This document shows, one piece after another, positions 1 through 10,420 of a DNA stretch of 64,000 bases (positions within the stretch are counted from its first letter, which is position 1; the number at the start of each line of letters is the position of its first letter). A program made the position numbers and the translations under genes. The notes under the pieces were generated by a model. It did not search any database. It had not been told where the DNA came from and saw only the letters and a list, made by a program, of their open reading frames with translations. Source of the stretch: Talpa occidentalis (Eukaryota > Chordata > Mammalia > Eulipotyphla > Talpidae); NCBI RefSeq assembly GCF_014898055.3, contig NW_023605083.1, positions 96,063,483-96,127,482 of the forward strand, read 5' to 3'.

Positions 1-1286
1 TCTGACTCCCTTCACCAAATTCCTGCAGCAGCACCCCAATTCCTACTGTATCTTAATTGACATTGCTTAACTAATTAACTGACTTTGAGTAAGGCATTTG
101 AGCTGTGTGTGCAAGATCTTGACATAGAGCAAAAATTGTAGATTGAATGATGATACAACTAGGGATAATTGTACCTTGTTGAGCACCTGAATCTAGAGAT
201 GAAGAACAAAGAACATCCATCTGGGAGATCGTCTCTAATGGTGAGCCACAGGGCTCTGGCCTCCAGGGCGTTTTTTCTTAATGTCAAATTTGAAGGTGGA
301 TGTTTGGCTCTTAACATTTGTGGAAACACAATGGAAGCACTAAGTAATGGAAAAAAGCCCAGCAAATGAGCTCTGATCATGAATTAGGTGACTGGCTGGA
401 ACAGTGGAAGTAGGACTTGCGTTTCCTTCTTCTTCTTCTTCCTGCCTCTCCCTTTCTCCCTTTACCTTTATAGTATATTAAATTTTATAAGCCCCACATA
501 GGGCTACTGAGAGGTTAAATGAGATGTGGGTGAGATAGTGTCATTCCATACATTTTTCAGTCTTGGTTTGGGATTTCAGGGAGGTCCAAGATTGCACATC
601 TCTGAAGCAGTGTGAGTAGGGGAGGACTCAATTGCTACTCTGCGTCTTTGCATATTTTGCTGACATCCTCTAGGTATGTTTTTTGGGAGTGACCATGTCT
701 GTCTTTCTGAACATAAGAATTGTGCAGTGTGATGGTGGTCATGGAGATCTGCACGTGCTTGATGTGTTCTTTTAATCAGGCAAGCAGCCTCAGGACTAGT
801 AACTGTTGTTAACATGTGCTTCTGCTGAGGCAGACACATCAAAAAGACCACCAGATCTAAAAATATACAGAATATAAAATGCATTCAGGCCACCAGATCG
901 AGAACCAGCACTTTAGATGGGTCACGACAAATGCCAAAAAGAATGTCAATGTTGAAGGCAAACATTTTAGAGTCAAAGGAGACTAGGAAAAATCATGGGC
1001 TCTAGGTTTCTACTGGTATAGAGATCAACGGGCAGAGAAAGTTGATTTTGCCCAAGATCATCCAAGTAACTACTAGCAGGGTTAGTTTCTCAATGTTTGG
1101 TCCACAGTTCCTTCTAAACTATTACATTGTTCTGATTCTACAGACATTAATAAAAACAGCATTGGTTTATATTTGTATAGCTTTTTACAGTTTAAAAATC
1201 TTGGATGGTTCAATTAGGTCAATCAAGAAGGGAAACAATTGTGCCCATATTAATGTGCATAGTTGTGATGTTGACTGGAGCAAAAT
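1..1286. other. No gene seen; unannotated mosaic
   Basis: I see no gene and no confidently named repeat here. There is a short pyrimidine-rich (TTC-type) tract near 425-465. Short open frames on both strands lack codon-usage or domain support. Confidence 0.5.
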
Positions 1287-1302
1287 AAAAGCAAGGAAAG
1301 TA

Positions 1303-1566
1303 GGGCCTCCCTGGTGGCACAGCGGTTGAGCACTGGGTTGCAAAGCTGCCCGCTGCCTCTGCAGCACCAGTTCGATCCCCGGCCACGAGGTGAGGGTCCT
1401 ACATGGCGCGCAGACCTCTCATGCTGCCCGCTGCTCCCCTCAGCAGTGTATTTCGTTATATTCTGTTCTGTTCCTTGCTCTGGCTCTGGTGAATCCTCTC
1501 ACCCTCCTGCACTTCTGATTGTACCCAGTGTTTGTATAAATAAATAAATAAAAATCTTTGAAAAAA
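1303..1566 (+). mobile_element. tRNA-derived SINE, long (T+) form
   Basis: A full-length copy. The tRNA-like head carries an A box (TGGCACAGCGG) and B box (GGTTCGATCCC is the family form; AGTTCGATCCC here). A ~150-bp body follows, then an (AAATA)n stretch with AATAAA, a TCTTT motif and an A-run. A 16-bp target-site duplication (AAAAGCAAGGAAAGTA) lies at 1287-1302 and again at 1567-1582, the hallmark of L1-driven insertion. Head and tail are well preserved and the TSD is perfect, so this is a relatively young copy. Confidence 0.93.
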
Positions 1567-1814
1567 AAAAGCAAGGAAAGTAAATATAATTTCTATTGCG
1601 GACACAATGGGGAACCGAAACAACCTACTGCCTTTAGGTAGAAACAAAGGCTATCTTAACTTTCTTTGCAATATCTCAGTCTCTCCATTTCTCTTCCTAT
1701 CCTTGTCCTTCTCTCCTTCCAGACTCTCATTCAGTAGGTTTCTAGGTTGGGTGGATTCTTTATAATATTGATGAGGAGATTAAATCTTATATCAAAAAGG
1801 AGGTAAGGCAAGTA

Positions 1815-1905
1815 TTATCCTCGTATTATAGCTGAGGCTACTTATAAACAGAGAGTTTCGGTGATTTGCTATAGGACACACAGGTAATAAGTAATAGGGA
1901 GGCAA
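1815..1905 (-). repeat. MIR fragment
   Basis: The stretch has the antisense MIR core pattern: 'TTAT..TAGCTGAGG' followed by 'GTGATTTGCT..AGGACACACAGGTAATAAGT'. It is diverged and only the conserved core is recognisable. Confidence 0.5.
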
Positions 1906-2439
1906 TTTACACCTAGATGTCTTTGTTCACAGTCTAACACTTTCTTACATAGCACTCTGACCTACTGGCTGTTACTGAATGACCACCAGCAGGGTGCGTC
2001 CCCCTGAAGATATGCTCTAAATCTTTTTTCTTTTTTTTTTTAAGCCCTGCAGGTAAAGATTGTACAATTTAAAGGACACTCTTTAGGGCTTTCAATATAT
2101 CATGGTATCTTACTTTAAAAAGTGAATCATAGACCTGCAAGGAACTAAAATAGTGTTATTAGTGTATAACGTGGCCTCTGCTTTGAAATAAGTGATATGT
2201 AAATATCTTAGACCTCATCTTTAGAAAACAAATGCAACCCAAGGTCTTAAAAAGAAGTGACAGAACAAGAGGCAGAACCTTGACTTCCTGTCTCCTTGTG
2301 AAGTCTACTTTGCAGCAACTCCATCTGAGTCTCAGAGCTCTAGGCTTAAGGAAAATCATCCATTGCTCTCTAGCACTGTGGGGAGCTCAAAATATATTCC
2401 AAACATCACCACAAAGTGGAAAAAAGCATTCGAGTGAGA

Positions 2440-2600
2440 GGGTTTGGTTAGAATCCCAGAGCAATCACTGAGTAACTGAGAAACCTTAGGAAATTTACTT
2501 AACCTCTCTAATCTGTGCCTTCATTTGTAACATGGCATACTGAAACACCCAACTCACATAGCTCTGAGGTGAAGGGAGGCCACGCATGTTTATATCTGCT
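2440..2600 (+). repeat. MIR fragment
   Basis: It contains the MIR core in sense orientation: 'CACTGAGTAACTGAG' then 'CTTAGGAAATTTACTTAACCTCTCTAATCTGTGCCTTCATTTGTAA', matching the usual 'TTACTTAACCTCTCTGTGCCTCA' pattern with substitutions. Confidence 0.6.
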
Positions 2601-2854
2601 TAATGCTGCCCCTGTACAAGGTGGAGGCTGGGGGGCATTCCCATAGGCAAATGTGTAGACCCTTTGGCTTGTTGACCACGATGGCCCTGGAACCGGCACT
2701 GATGTGATGCAAGCACTACGTAACAACCTTCCAAGCAAGACAGTGTCCTAACCCTCCCATCTTTCCCAGCTACATGTCCACAGGAAGCAAAGGCTGTGGA
2801 GTGACTCCTTGTCCTTAAAGGAGAATAACATCAACAAAACCCAGCTCTGTCGTG

Positions 2855-3205
2855 CTCTCTGTGATGGGTAACTTCATTGGGTCATGAGGTACCCAGATAA
2901 TAATACTAGCTAAATAATATTTCTGGGTGTATCTGTGAGATGTTTTCAGATTGAGTAAAGAAGAGTGTTCTCTCCAATGTGGGTGGGCATCATTGGACCC
3001 ACTGAGGACTTGAATAAAACAAAAAGGCTGAGAAAGATTGAATCTCTCCCTCCCTCTCTCTCTCTGCCTGACTATTGAGCTGGAACATTAACTGTTTCCT
3101 ACCCTCAAACTGAGATACCTTCAACCCCTCTGGCTCTCAGACCTTTGGACTCAGGCTGAATTACACCACCAGCTTCCCTGGGTCTCTAGTTTTCAGACAA
3201 CACAT
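2855..3205 (+). repeat. Ancient mammalian-wide repeat, family uncertain
   Basis: The block resembles a common mammalian interspersed repeat. It has a 'TGATGGGTAACTTCATTGG' start, a 'TGTGGGTGGGCATCATT' motif, an 'AAAGGCTGAGAAAG' motif, and a cysteine/leucine-rich-looking 3' part ('CCCTGGGTCTCTAG'). I recognise the pattern but not the exact family name. It is diverged and probably tens of millions of years old. Confidence 0.35.
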
Positions 3206-3862
3206 CTGTAGTGCCAGGAAGGGCACAGAGCAGGATCTCTATGATCCAACTAACGAGTAAAGGAGAGTCCTGGAGCCCTCTGTGGCTTTTTCAAAGTTTT
3301 ATTGGAATTTTACCAGGTAACGACAGTCTTCACTCTCTCTGGGCTCTCTGGCTTTCTCTCGTGGCTTCTGCTTCTCTGCTGGTTCTCTTCTGCTCTCTTG
3401 CTTGTTCTCCTCTCTTTCACCCTCATGGCATCCCCGTGATGCTGCCCTTATAAGCCCAGTCTCTCAGCCAAGGTGTACCCACCTACGCATGCCCACATCC
3501 TACTCCAGGTACCTGCTATCAGGCATGCATTCAGGACCGCAGGGATCCATCATCAATCCTAATGGTGGGAGGGCAAAGAAGTCTTACGCTTTACTTACCC
3601 TACAACATCATAGTATTTCTCAACTATCATCATCATGTGAATCAATTCTTCATCATAATCTCTCTCTCAAAAAAATAGACAAATATAGATATAACTATAT
3701 CTCCTGTTGATTCTATTCCTGTGAGATTTTGTTATTGTTGACCTGGATTCTCCCAATCCCAAATTTTGCTTTCTTTTTTGTAAAGATTAACCTCATTACT
3801 AGGTTAAATGACTGATAAGTATCAATACCCATCTATCTATTGATTGATCAATCTAGTTTACC

Positions 3863-4515
3863 CTGGTAGACAAAATAATGGTCACCACCAAAGATGGCCA
3901 TCCCTTAATCTCCAGAGCCTGTGAATGTTTTACGTGATAGAGCAAAATAAACTTTGATTTTTGTTGATGTAAGAGTACAAAAATAGAGTGGAAGGGCCTA
4001 CCCTGGTGGCGCAGCAGTTGAGCGCTGGGCTGAGAGGCTGCCCGCAGCCTCTGCAGCGCCAGTTCGTTCCCCAGCCACCGGCAAGGGTCCAACAACAACA
4101 ACAACAACAAAAACACAAACAAACAAAAAAACAAAACAAACAAACAAAAAATTAGAGTGGAAAATTATCCTGGTTTATTCAGGAGAACCCAATTTAATTG
4201 CCTGAGTCCTTGAAAATGGAAATCCTTCTCCAGCTGTGGAAAGAGAGGGGTGGGGAAGTCAGATGTAAGCAGAGTCAGAAATACTGTGTAGGTGGCTTTA
4301 AAGATGGAGGGAGAGACTGAGAGCCAAGGAATACAGGGAGCCTTTAGAAACTGGGGAATTCAAATGAATGAATCCTCTCCTAGAGCTTTTAGAAAGGGAT
4401 GCAGATGAGATGCCTTGCTTTTAGCCTGGGAAGACCCATATTGGGTGCTGAACTACAGAATTAAATGATAATAAATTTGTTTTTTAAGTCACTAATTTGT
4501 GGTCAATTGTTAGAG
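3863..4515 (-). repeat. MLT1-type MaLR LTR, split by a SINE
   Basis: The left part (about 3863-3983) and right part (about 4153-4515) together look like an antisense MLT1 LTR. It runs from 'AGACAAAATAATGG..CCAAAGATGGCCATCC' to 'AATAAATTTGTTTTTTAAGTCACTAATTTGTGGTCAATTGTTA'. The short SINE at 3994-4152 interrupts it and is therefore younger. No internal retroviral sequence is seen. Confidence 0.6.
3994..4152 (+). mobile_element. tRNA-derived SINE, short head-only form
   Basis: Only the tRNA-like head (~95 bp, with A box and a degenerate B box AGTTCGTTCCC) is present. It runs straight into a (CAA)n/(CAAA)n tail. The ~150-bp body and AATAAATCTTT end of the long form are absent. An imperfectly extended TSD (TAGAGTGGAA) lies at 3984-3993 and 4153-4162, so it inserted in this short form rather than losing its body afterwards. 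Confidence 0.88.
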
Positions 4516-7290
4516 CATGTTTTAGTCACTCCTTAGAGACAAGGTGAATGTGCCTCTACTCAAAATTTAGTTCAGGTGTTGAGACTGATGATGCTACACA
4601 CACATAATAAGGCTTTCTGTGTAGTTTCCAGGGTAGTCCAAAGTGACTTGAGAAAGCAGGGAAAAGACTGGCTTGGAGGTGGAGACAGGGTGAAGGTTCC
4701 CATGCATGGTTCAGTCTTTCATTGACATGAAAGGAACGAGCACCCGGGCATTCTTATCTGTTTGCCTGTGAGTGGGGCAGAAATGGACTAGGGGGTAATT
4801 CCTAAATACTGTTAGTGATCAACTGTCAAAAACAGAGTCTATTTATCAAATAATAGAAAAGTTATATACCAACCTTCCTGTAGCGCCAACTGAGCAACAA
4901 TCCATCCATCTGTCCATCCATCCAGCTACCCATCCATTCAGCCAATATAGTATTGCATATATACTGTGTGCCAGCCACAGCTAGAGATTATGGATGCAGT
5001 GATGTTCCAGAAATAATTTTTCCTCCTGTTGTGCTCACTGCCTGTTAGGAATAGAAATTGAATTGACTTATAATTATTTGATTATTTGCCATGTATCACA
5101 AGATAAGGAGAAGGATAAGACAATGGGATGGAAAAAATTTTTCTTCTTAGGAATTTTAGGGGTATTATCACTGACAAGGTAATGGCACAGCTCTTAAATA
5201 ACACCCAGAAGTTTAACAAGCAGCGGTAAAAATTAAAATAATTTAGAGCTCTAAAAGGAAAACCATGGACAAAGGCATAGCAATATAAAGTTGTATTTGT
5301 GTGGCAGCAAATGGGATTAGCAGATGAGTGTACTTTTCATCCTTGGATCCGATGTGGGTTTGGGATTGGGGAATGACAGTGGGAGAGAGCAGAGTTAAAG
5401 GTGACTAACTGCTAGTTACCTGCATGTTGACCTGATTTAAGAATGGATGTCTGTTTTGGGCCTGAAGTCACTGACTTGTACCCAGTGTAATATATACATC
5501 AAAGGAAACATGAGAGACCTATAAGATGGACAAGGTGGGAAAGAAATGGTTTCAAGAAAAAGAAATTAATTAATAACAAGCCTTTCTGGCATAGACAAGT
5601 CCCTTTTCTGTTGCAATGGTTCATAGAGTATGTAGAATTCCAGGGCTGCTTGGGGAAGGGGGTGTGCGCTCTGGAAGGGTGGCGATGGAATGAAACTGCT
5701 GATACTGATTCAGGATTTGCCTTTTCCTCCTTGGGTCCTCTTTGTGACATCCTAGAATGTCCCAGGACAGAGCGGGTGTTTGAACTTCACACTCCCAACC
5801 CCACCCCCCCAGGTTTGGCTGTCCTGGTCGCAGCCTCCATCTATTCTCATGTGGGTATCAGCTGCGGCAGCCTGGATTTTTATGAGAATTCCAATGTTAA
5901 TGACTAGGTTCTGGAAAAAGACAAGAGTCTTCTCTTTAATTCCTACCCCCTGCCTCATGCTGCATCCTCACTTCTCTCTCCCTCTGTTTTATGTTTTAGA
6001 TCCGAGCGGATCTCTCATATATATAGCAAGATCTCGCTTTGAACTTAAAAGTCAATATTATGAAAGAAAAAAGTATGATTCAATCTTACTTGAAATGCTC
6101 AAATGTGATTAATATAAGACTGTGAAATACCTCTCCCTTATCTCTAGGAACCAGCTGCTAGGAACATTTTGAGAGCTCAGGCTGGTTGTTGTGGTGTGAT
6201 GTTTTTATACACAAAACATAAGCCCCAAATGATCTGTGTATAGACTCTCCAGAAAATCCCCTCTGTCAAAAGCCTAATCATTCTAATTTTTATTCCCTTG
6301 TCATTTGGCCTGATTTCATTTCATAAAAGCCAGTGTGGAAGTACAATAGGTCCAAGTCTCAATCTGACCACTTCCTTCTTACTTCCCTCTATATTTTTAC
6401 TTTTTTTTTTTTTCTAAACCTGCCTGGCTATGTCTAGGATTTCCCAATTGAGTAAAAAAAAATATTTGGGTCATATAGGCAATTACTGCTATTTAGAAGC
6501 CAAAAGAAATGCTGCTTGGCATTTTGAAGACTGATTTATTAATACACACAGGGGGGTCTTGCATGTCAACAACTGCAAATTATGTATAATGGATTCGCAT
6601 CTTCTATAATTTTACTGCCTCATTCAATGGGTCTTCATGAGCTAATAAAAGAGTCTCAAGGATAAAACTTTGTTTCCTCTCAAACATCTTTATGAACTAG
6701 CTGCCCACCTCTTTGATCAAAAATATAGAAGAAAAGAAAACAAAAAAAAAAAAACCTTTCTCTTAACTCACTGGAAATTTTAGCTTTAAAGCATGAGATT
6801 TTTAAATCCACATGTTACTATGTGTATGATGTATGAGTCAATTACAGAAAGAATAGGAAATGGCTCACCAGCTTGCATTAACCTCAAACTAAACTATGTT
6901 CAGGGAAATGAAAGTAGGATTCAATTAAACTAGAAACTAATGTGAAGTTCCTTCTGAACACACTACCCTGAAAGAATATTTGAAGGATTCTAAAAGCAAA
7001 AGATAATGTGTATCTTTGGTGAATGTGCACTTAATTTGGCAACACAAGACATCAAAAGTTGTATGTTAGCTTATTACCAAGAGGCCAAGTAGCAGGGTAA
7101 AAAGTGCCTCTAATTGAGGGCAGTGGAGATTGGAAAAGTTTGGGGAGATTTGAAGTAAAAAATGGAATTAAAAAAAATTTAAATGTAATTGAAATCTTAG
7201 TAAGTGGGAAAACAAGGAGGACATGTCAGAAGATGGAGACTAGAAAACTTGGACATATGTCCCAGGGTGTTCAGGGATCAGTGAGTAGAG
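4516..7290. other. No gene seen
   Basis: Apart from the CCAT run, I can name nothing in this ~2.8 kb. It is AT-rich with several short A and T runs. A polypyrimidine tract plus AG near 5800-5812 precedes an open frame, but nothing else supports an exon. Confidence 0.45.
4898..4940. repeat. (CCAT)n simple repeat
   Basis: An imperfect CCAT/CCATCCAT run, embedded in diverged sequence that ends in a 'TACTGTGTGCCAGCCAC' motif typical of the 3' end of MIR/L2-type repeats. Confidence 0.7.
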
Positions 7291-8050
7291 TTGTTTTGTG
7301 TTTGGAGAATTCTTAGATATGCTTCAGAAAAGTATATAAAAAAAATCAAATACTGAGAAAATGTCCAAAGAAGGATATTCAAGTTGTTCACCAAAAAAAA
7401 AGCAAATAAACAAAACTACACACACTTACTGACATTAAATGGTGGGAGATACCATATCATGGATTAGAAAATTCAGTATTGTTATGGTATCTTCTTTTCT
7501 TGAAATTAACATATATTTAATGCAATCCTAGTCAGGAAGATTTGTGTATGTGTGTGTGTGCATGTGTGTAAATTGACAAGCTGAATCTAAAATTCGTATG
7601 GATATGGAAAACATTAAGAATAGCCAATGTCAAAGAAGAATTCAGATGATAAAACTTTAAGATGTATTATAAAGCTATAGTAATTAAGATTGAGGTTTAC
7701 TAATGTAAGGATATACACACAAGTTAATAAAATGGAATAGAATCCAGAATAATTCACACATATTCACATTATTTATAAAACAGTTACTGGCCACAGTGTA
7801 AATTGGTGCAGTGCTTTGGGAAACTGATTGTATCTAATAAAATTAAGAATATGAATACTCAGTGACCCAACAGATCCATATTTAGGCATAGCAATGGAAA
7901 TGTATACATATGTGAACCAAAAGACATGTACAAGAGTGTATATAACATCACTATTTATTATAGTTCCCAACTGGAAATAAGCCAAATGCTTACCAACAAA
8001 TGAATGGATAATAATAGTTTATTCATACCATGAAGCACTGCATAACATTT
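7290..8050 (+). repeat. Old L1 fragment (ORF2 3' part and 3' region)
   Basis: Degenerate sense L1 text is visible: an ORF2-like stretch near 7560-7750 ('AATTCGTATGG..TGGAAAA..AGAATAGCCAATGTCAAAGAAGAA'), then the typical 'GGAAACTGATTGTATC', 'GACCCAACAGATCCATATTTAGGCATA' and 'CCAACAAATGAATGGATAA' blocks. Multiple stops and indels make it non-functional. A short TG-rich patch lies near 7543-7570. Confidence 0.65.
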
Positions 8051-8209
8051 GTTTTATTGTGTTCATGCTGCTACAACAAAATATCACAAATAGGTTGCTC
8101 ATAAACAACAGACATTTTTTTCTCACAGATTTGGTGACTGAGAAGTCCCGGATCATGGTGCTGGTTGATTCAGTCCTTGGTAAGGGTTCATCTCTTTTTT
8201 TTTTAAATT

Positions 8210-8466
8210 TTTTAAAGATTTATTTATTTATACAAGCACTGGGTACAGTCAGAAGCGTGGGAGGGTGAGAGAATTCACCAGGGCCAGAGCGGGGAGCAGA
8301 ACAGGCAGACTGATGAAGTACAATGCTGAGGGGAGCAGCAGGCACGGCAGGAGAGGTCTGCATGCCATGTGGGACCCTTGCCAGTGGCCAGGATTCAACA
8401 GGCGCTGCAGAGGCTGCGGGCAGCTTCACAGCCCAGCGCTCAACTGCTGCACCACTGGGGAGGCCC
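8210..8466 (-). mobile_element. tRNA-derived SINE, long form, inserted in an L1 tail
   Basis: A full-length minus-strand copy, with the head at 8466 reading leftward and the tail AATAAATCTTTAAA at the left end. The TSD TTTTTTTTAAATT lies at 8197-8209 and 8467-8479. This TSD is itself the A-rich tail of the neighbouring L1, so the SINE used that tail as its target. Confidence 0.88.
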
Positions 8467-8479
8467 TTTTTTTTAAATT

Positions 8480-9125
8480 AAAAAAATTTTTTTACATCAT
8501 TGTTCATTTTTAAACAATATTTTCTTCCCCCCACCCACTCAGGTGTAGTCCCCATAGAGTTTCCTTCACCAATGCATCCATGCACCATCACCTCAGTCCC
8601 CTGTGCTCCTCCCTCCCTCCCTCTGACCCCTCTCCCTCCTTTTCCCCTGCAGGATGTCTCTGATTTATAATTGTCCATTTTTGCTTTGTTGTGTTTTGTA
8701 CTGTTATTATTTTTTTACACTGATGTCTTATTTGGTTCCCCTATATTCCTGCTATAAGTGAAACCCTATAACCCTGCTGTAAGTGAAACCATGAGGACAT
8801 TAAGACCTGAATCCATAAAACATATAGGAGAAAATACAGGTAAAACACTACAAGACATACATCACAATAACATCTTTAAAGACTCATCACTCAAAGCAAA
8901 GAAAGTCAAGGAAAAGATAAACACCTGGGATTTCATCAAACTGAAAAGCTTCTGCACAGCAAAACAGACAGTAACCAAAACAGAAAGACACCCCACTGAT
9001 TGGGAAAAAGTCTTTGCACCCCAGTCAACGGATAAGGGACTTATCACAAAGATATACAAAGAATCCACACGGCTCAACAAAAACAAAATAAACAATCCAG
9101 GCAAGAAATGGGCAGAAGATCCCCT
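8480..9125 (-). mobile_element. 5'-inverted (twin-primed) L1 fragment
   Basis: The left half (about 8480-8775) is antisense L1 3' UTR running into the last ORF2 codons ('CCTGCTATAAGTGAAACC'). The right half (about 8776-9125) switches to sense ORF2, with residues matching the C-terminal third of L1 ORF2p (for example '[14 protein letters not shown]', '[11 protein letters not shown]', 'NNPGKKWAED'). Opposite orientation, a lost piece between the halves and a short imperfect duplication at the junction (8745-8790) are the signature of twin priming. Its 3' UTR differs from the young L1 at 20.9-27.3 kb, so it belongs to another, older subfamily. Confidence 0.8.
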
Positions 9126-9557
9126 AGCCTATGATCTTTAAACTTTAATCTCATATGGCAGAAAGCAGAAGGGTCTCTCTGGCGTCTCTTTTATAAGAGC
9201 TCTGATCCCATTCCTGAGGGTTCTACCATCATGGGGCAGTCATCTCCCAAAGGCCCTATTTCTTAATACTGTCACATGGGGCATTAGGATTTTAATATAG
9301 GGACCTTGGGGGACACAATTGTTTTTACTATAGCAGTAAGGTTCAATCAATTTTTTTTTCTGCAAAGATTCAGGTAGTAAATATTATAGGCTTTGCTGTC
9401 ACAGCTACTTTGCTGTTGTAGCATGAAAGAAGCAACAGACAATCCTTAAATGAATGAGCATGGCTGCATCCCTAGAACTTTATTTATGGATGCTGAAATT
9501 TGAATTTCATATAATTTTCACATCACAAGATGTTATTCATTAAAAGTTTTTTCACCA

Positions 9558-9826
9558 GGGCCTCCCCTGGTGGCGCAGCTGTTGAGCGCTGAGCTGTGAA
9601 GCTGCCCGCAGCCTCTGTAACGCCTGTTCAATCCCCGGCCACTGGTGAGGGTCCCACATGGTGCGCAGACCTCTCCTGCCTCGCCCGCTGCTCCCCTCAG
9701 CAGTGTATTTTGTCAGTCTGCCTGTTCTGTTCCCCGCTCTGGCTCTGGTGAATTCTCTCACCCTCCCGCACTTCTGACTGTACCTAGTGCTTGTATAAAT
9801 AAATAAATAAATCTTTAAAAAAAAAG
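9558..9826 (+). mobile_element. tRNA-derived SINE, long form
   Basis: A full-length copy with A box, B box (GTTCAATCCCC), body, (AAAT)n, ATCTTT and an A-run. The TSD AAAGTTTTTTCA lies at 9543-9554 and 9827-9838. Confidence 0.92.
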
Positions 9827-9939
9827 AAAGTTTTTTCAACTATTAAAAAATGTGAAAACTTCTCTTAGCAAAGGGAGAAAAGTGAAGGGAAATTAACCAT
9901 TGCTCCATAGATGAACTTTGCAGATATAATGGTGAATAA

Positions 9940-10075
9940 GGAAAAAAAAAAAAAAAAAAACAGACCCAAAAGAGCATATACTATGTGATTCCACTTATAT
10001 GAAGTTCAAAAGTAGGTGAAACAAATCCAGTGATAAAGATCAATTTAGTGGTTAGTTTTTCATTTTATAAAAGTC
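9940..10075 (+). repeat. Old L1 3' fragment
   Basis: After an A20 run (about 9940-9960), the text 'AGAGCATATACTATGTGATTCCACTTATATGAAGTTCAAAA' matches the common 3' region of old mammalian L1s. It is diverged and short. Confidence 0.45.
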
Positions 10076-10134
10076 ATCAAGTTGTAGGGTAAATTTAAAA
10101 AATAATCTTGGGCCGGTTTAAGTATCAGCATTGT

Positions 10135-10420
10135 GTGGTGGCAAAATGCTTGGGTATACAATCACTGCTGGGTTTAAGCCTTAGTTCTATTGTAAACAAG
10201 ACTGCTGGGTTTAAGCCTTAGTTCTATCATTTGCTGTGTGGACTTGGGTAAGTTGCCTCACCCCTCGTTCCTTAGTTATCTTCACTTGTAAAATAGGAGA
10301 TAGTTATGGCACTTACCTCATAGCATTGCTGTAAGTTATGAGTAAATCTATATGAAACCATTTAGAACAATGCTGGCATCCCCTAAACACTCAATAAATG
10401 TTAACTATTATTATTGTGGC
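10135..10420 (+). repeat. MIR with internal duplication
   Basis: A sense MIR running through 'GTGTGGACTTGGGTAAGTTGCC', 'AAAATAGGAGATAG', 'ACTTACCTCATAGCATTGCTGTAAG' and ending in 'CACTCAATAAATGTTAACTATTATTATT'. A 24-bp block (GCTGGGTTTAAGCCTTAGTT...) occurs twice, at about 10167-10190 and 10203-10226, which is not part of the normal MIR layout. Confidence 0.75.

Larger units (their letters stand above)
8050..9335 (+). repeat. MaLR-type LTR (MLT1/MST-like), interrupted
   Basis: The left part (8050-8196) reads 'GTGTTCATGCTGCTACAACAAAATATCACAAATAGG..TTCTCACAGATTTGGTGACTGAGAAGTCC'. The right part (about 9150-9335) resumes with 'TCTCTGGCGTCTCTTTTATAAGAGC..CATCTCCCAAAGGCCC..GGGGACACAATTG'. Together they form one MaLR-like LTR split by an L1 that itself carries a SINE. 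The exact subfamily is uncertain. Confidence 0.55.

Noticed and set aside
5780..6112. Possible exon: polypyrimidine tract, AG and an open frame
   Set aside because: No donor site, reading-frame continuity or protein similarity that I can recognise; such chance combinations are common.
8758..9141. 127-codon open frame as an independent gene
   Set aside because: The protein is the C-terminal part of L1 ORF2p within an inverted, truncated L1.
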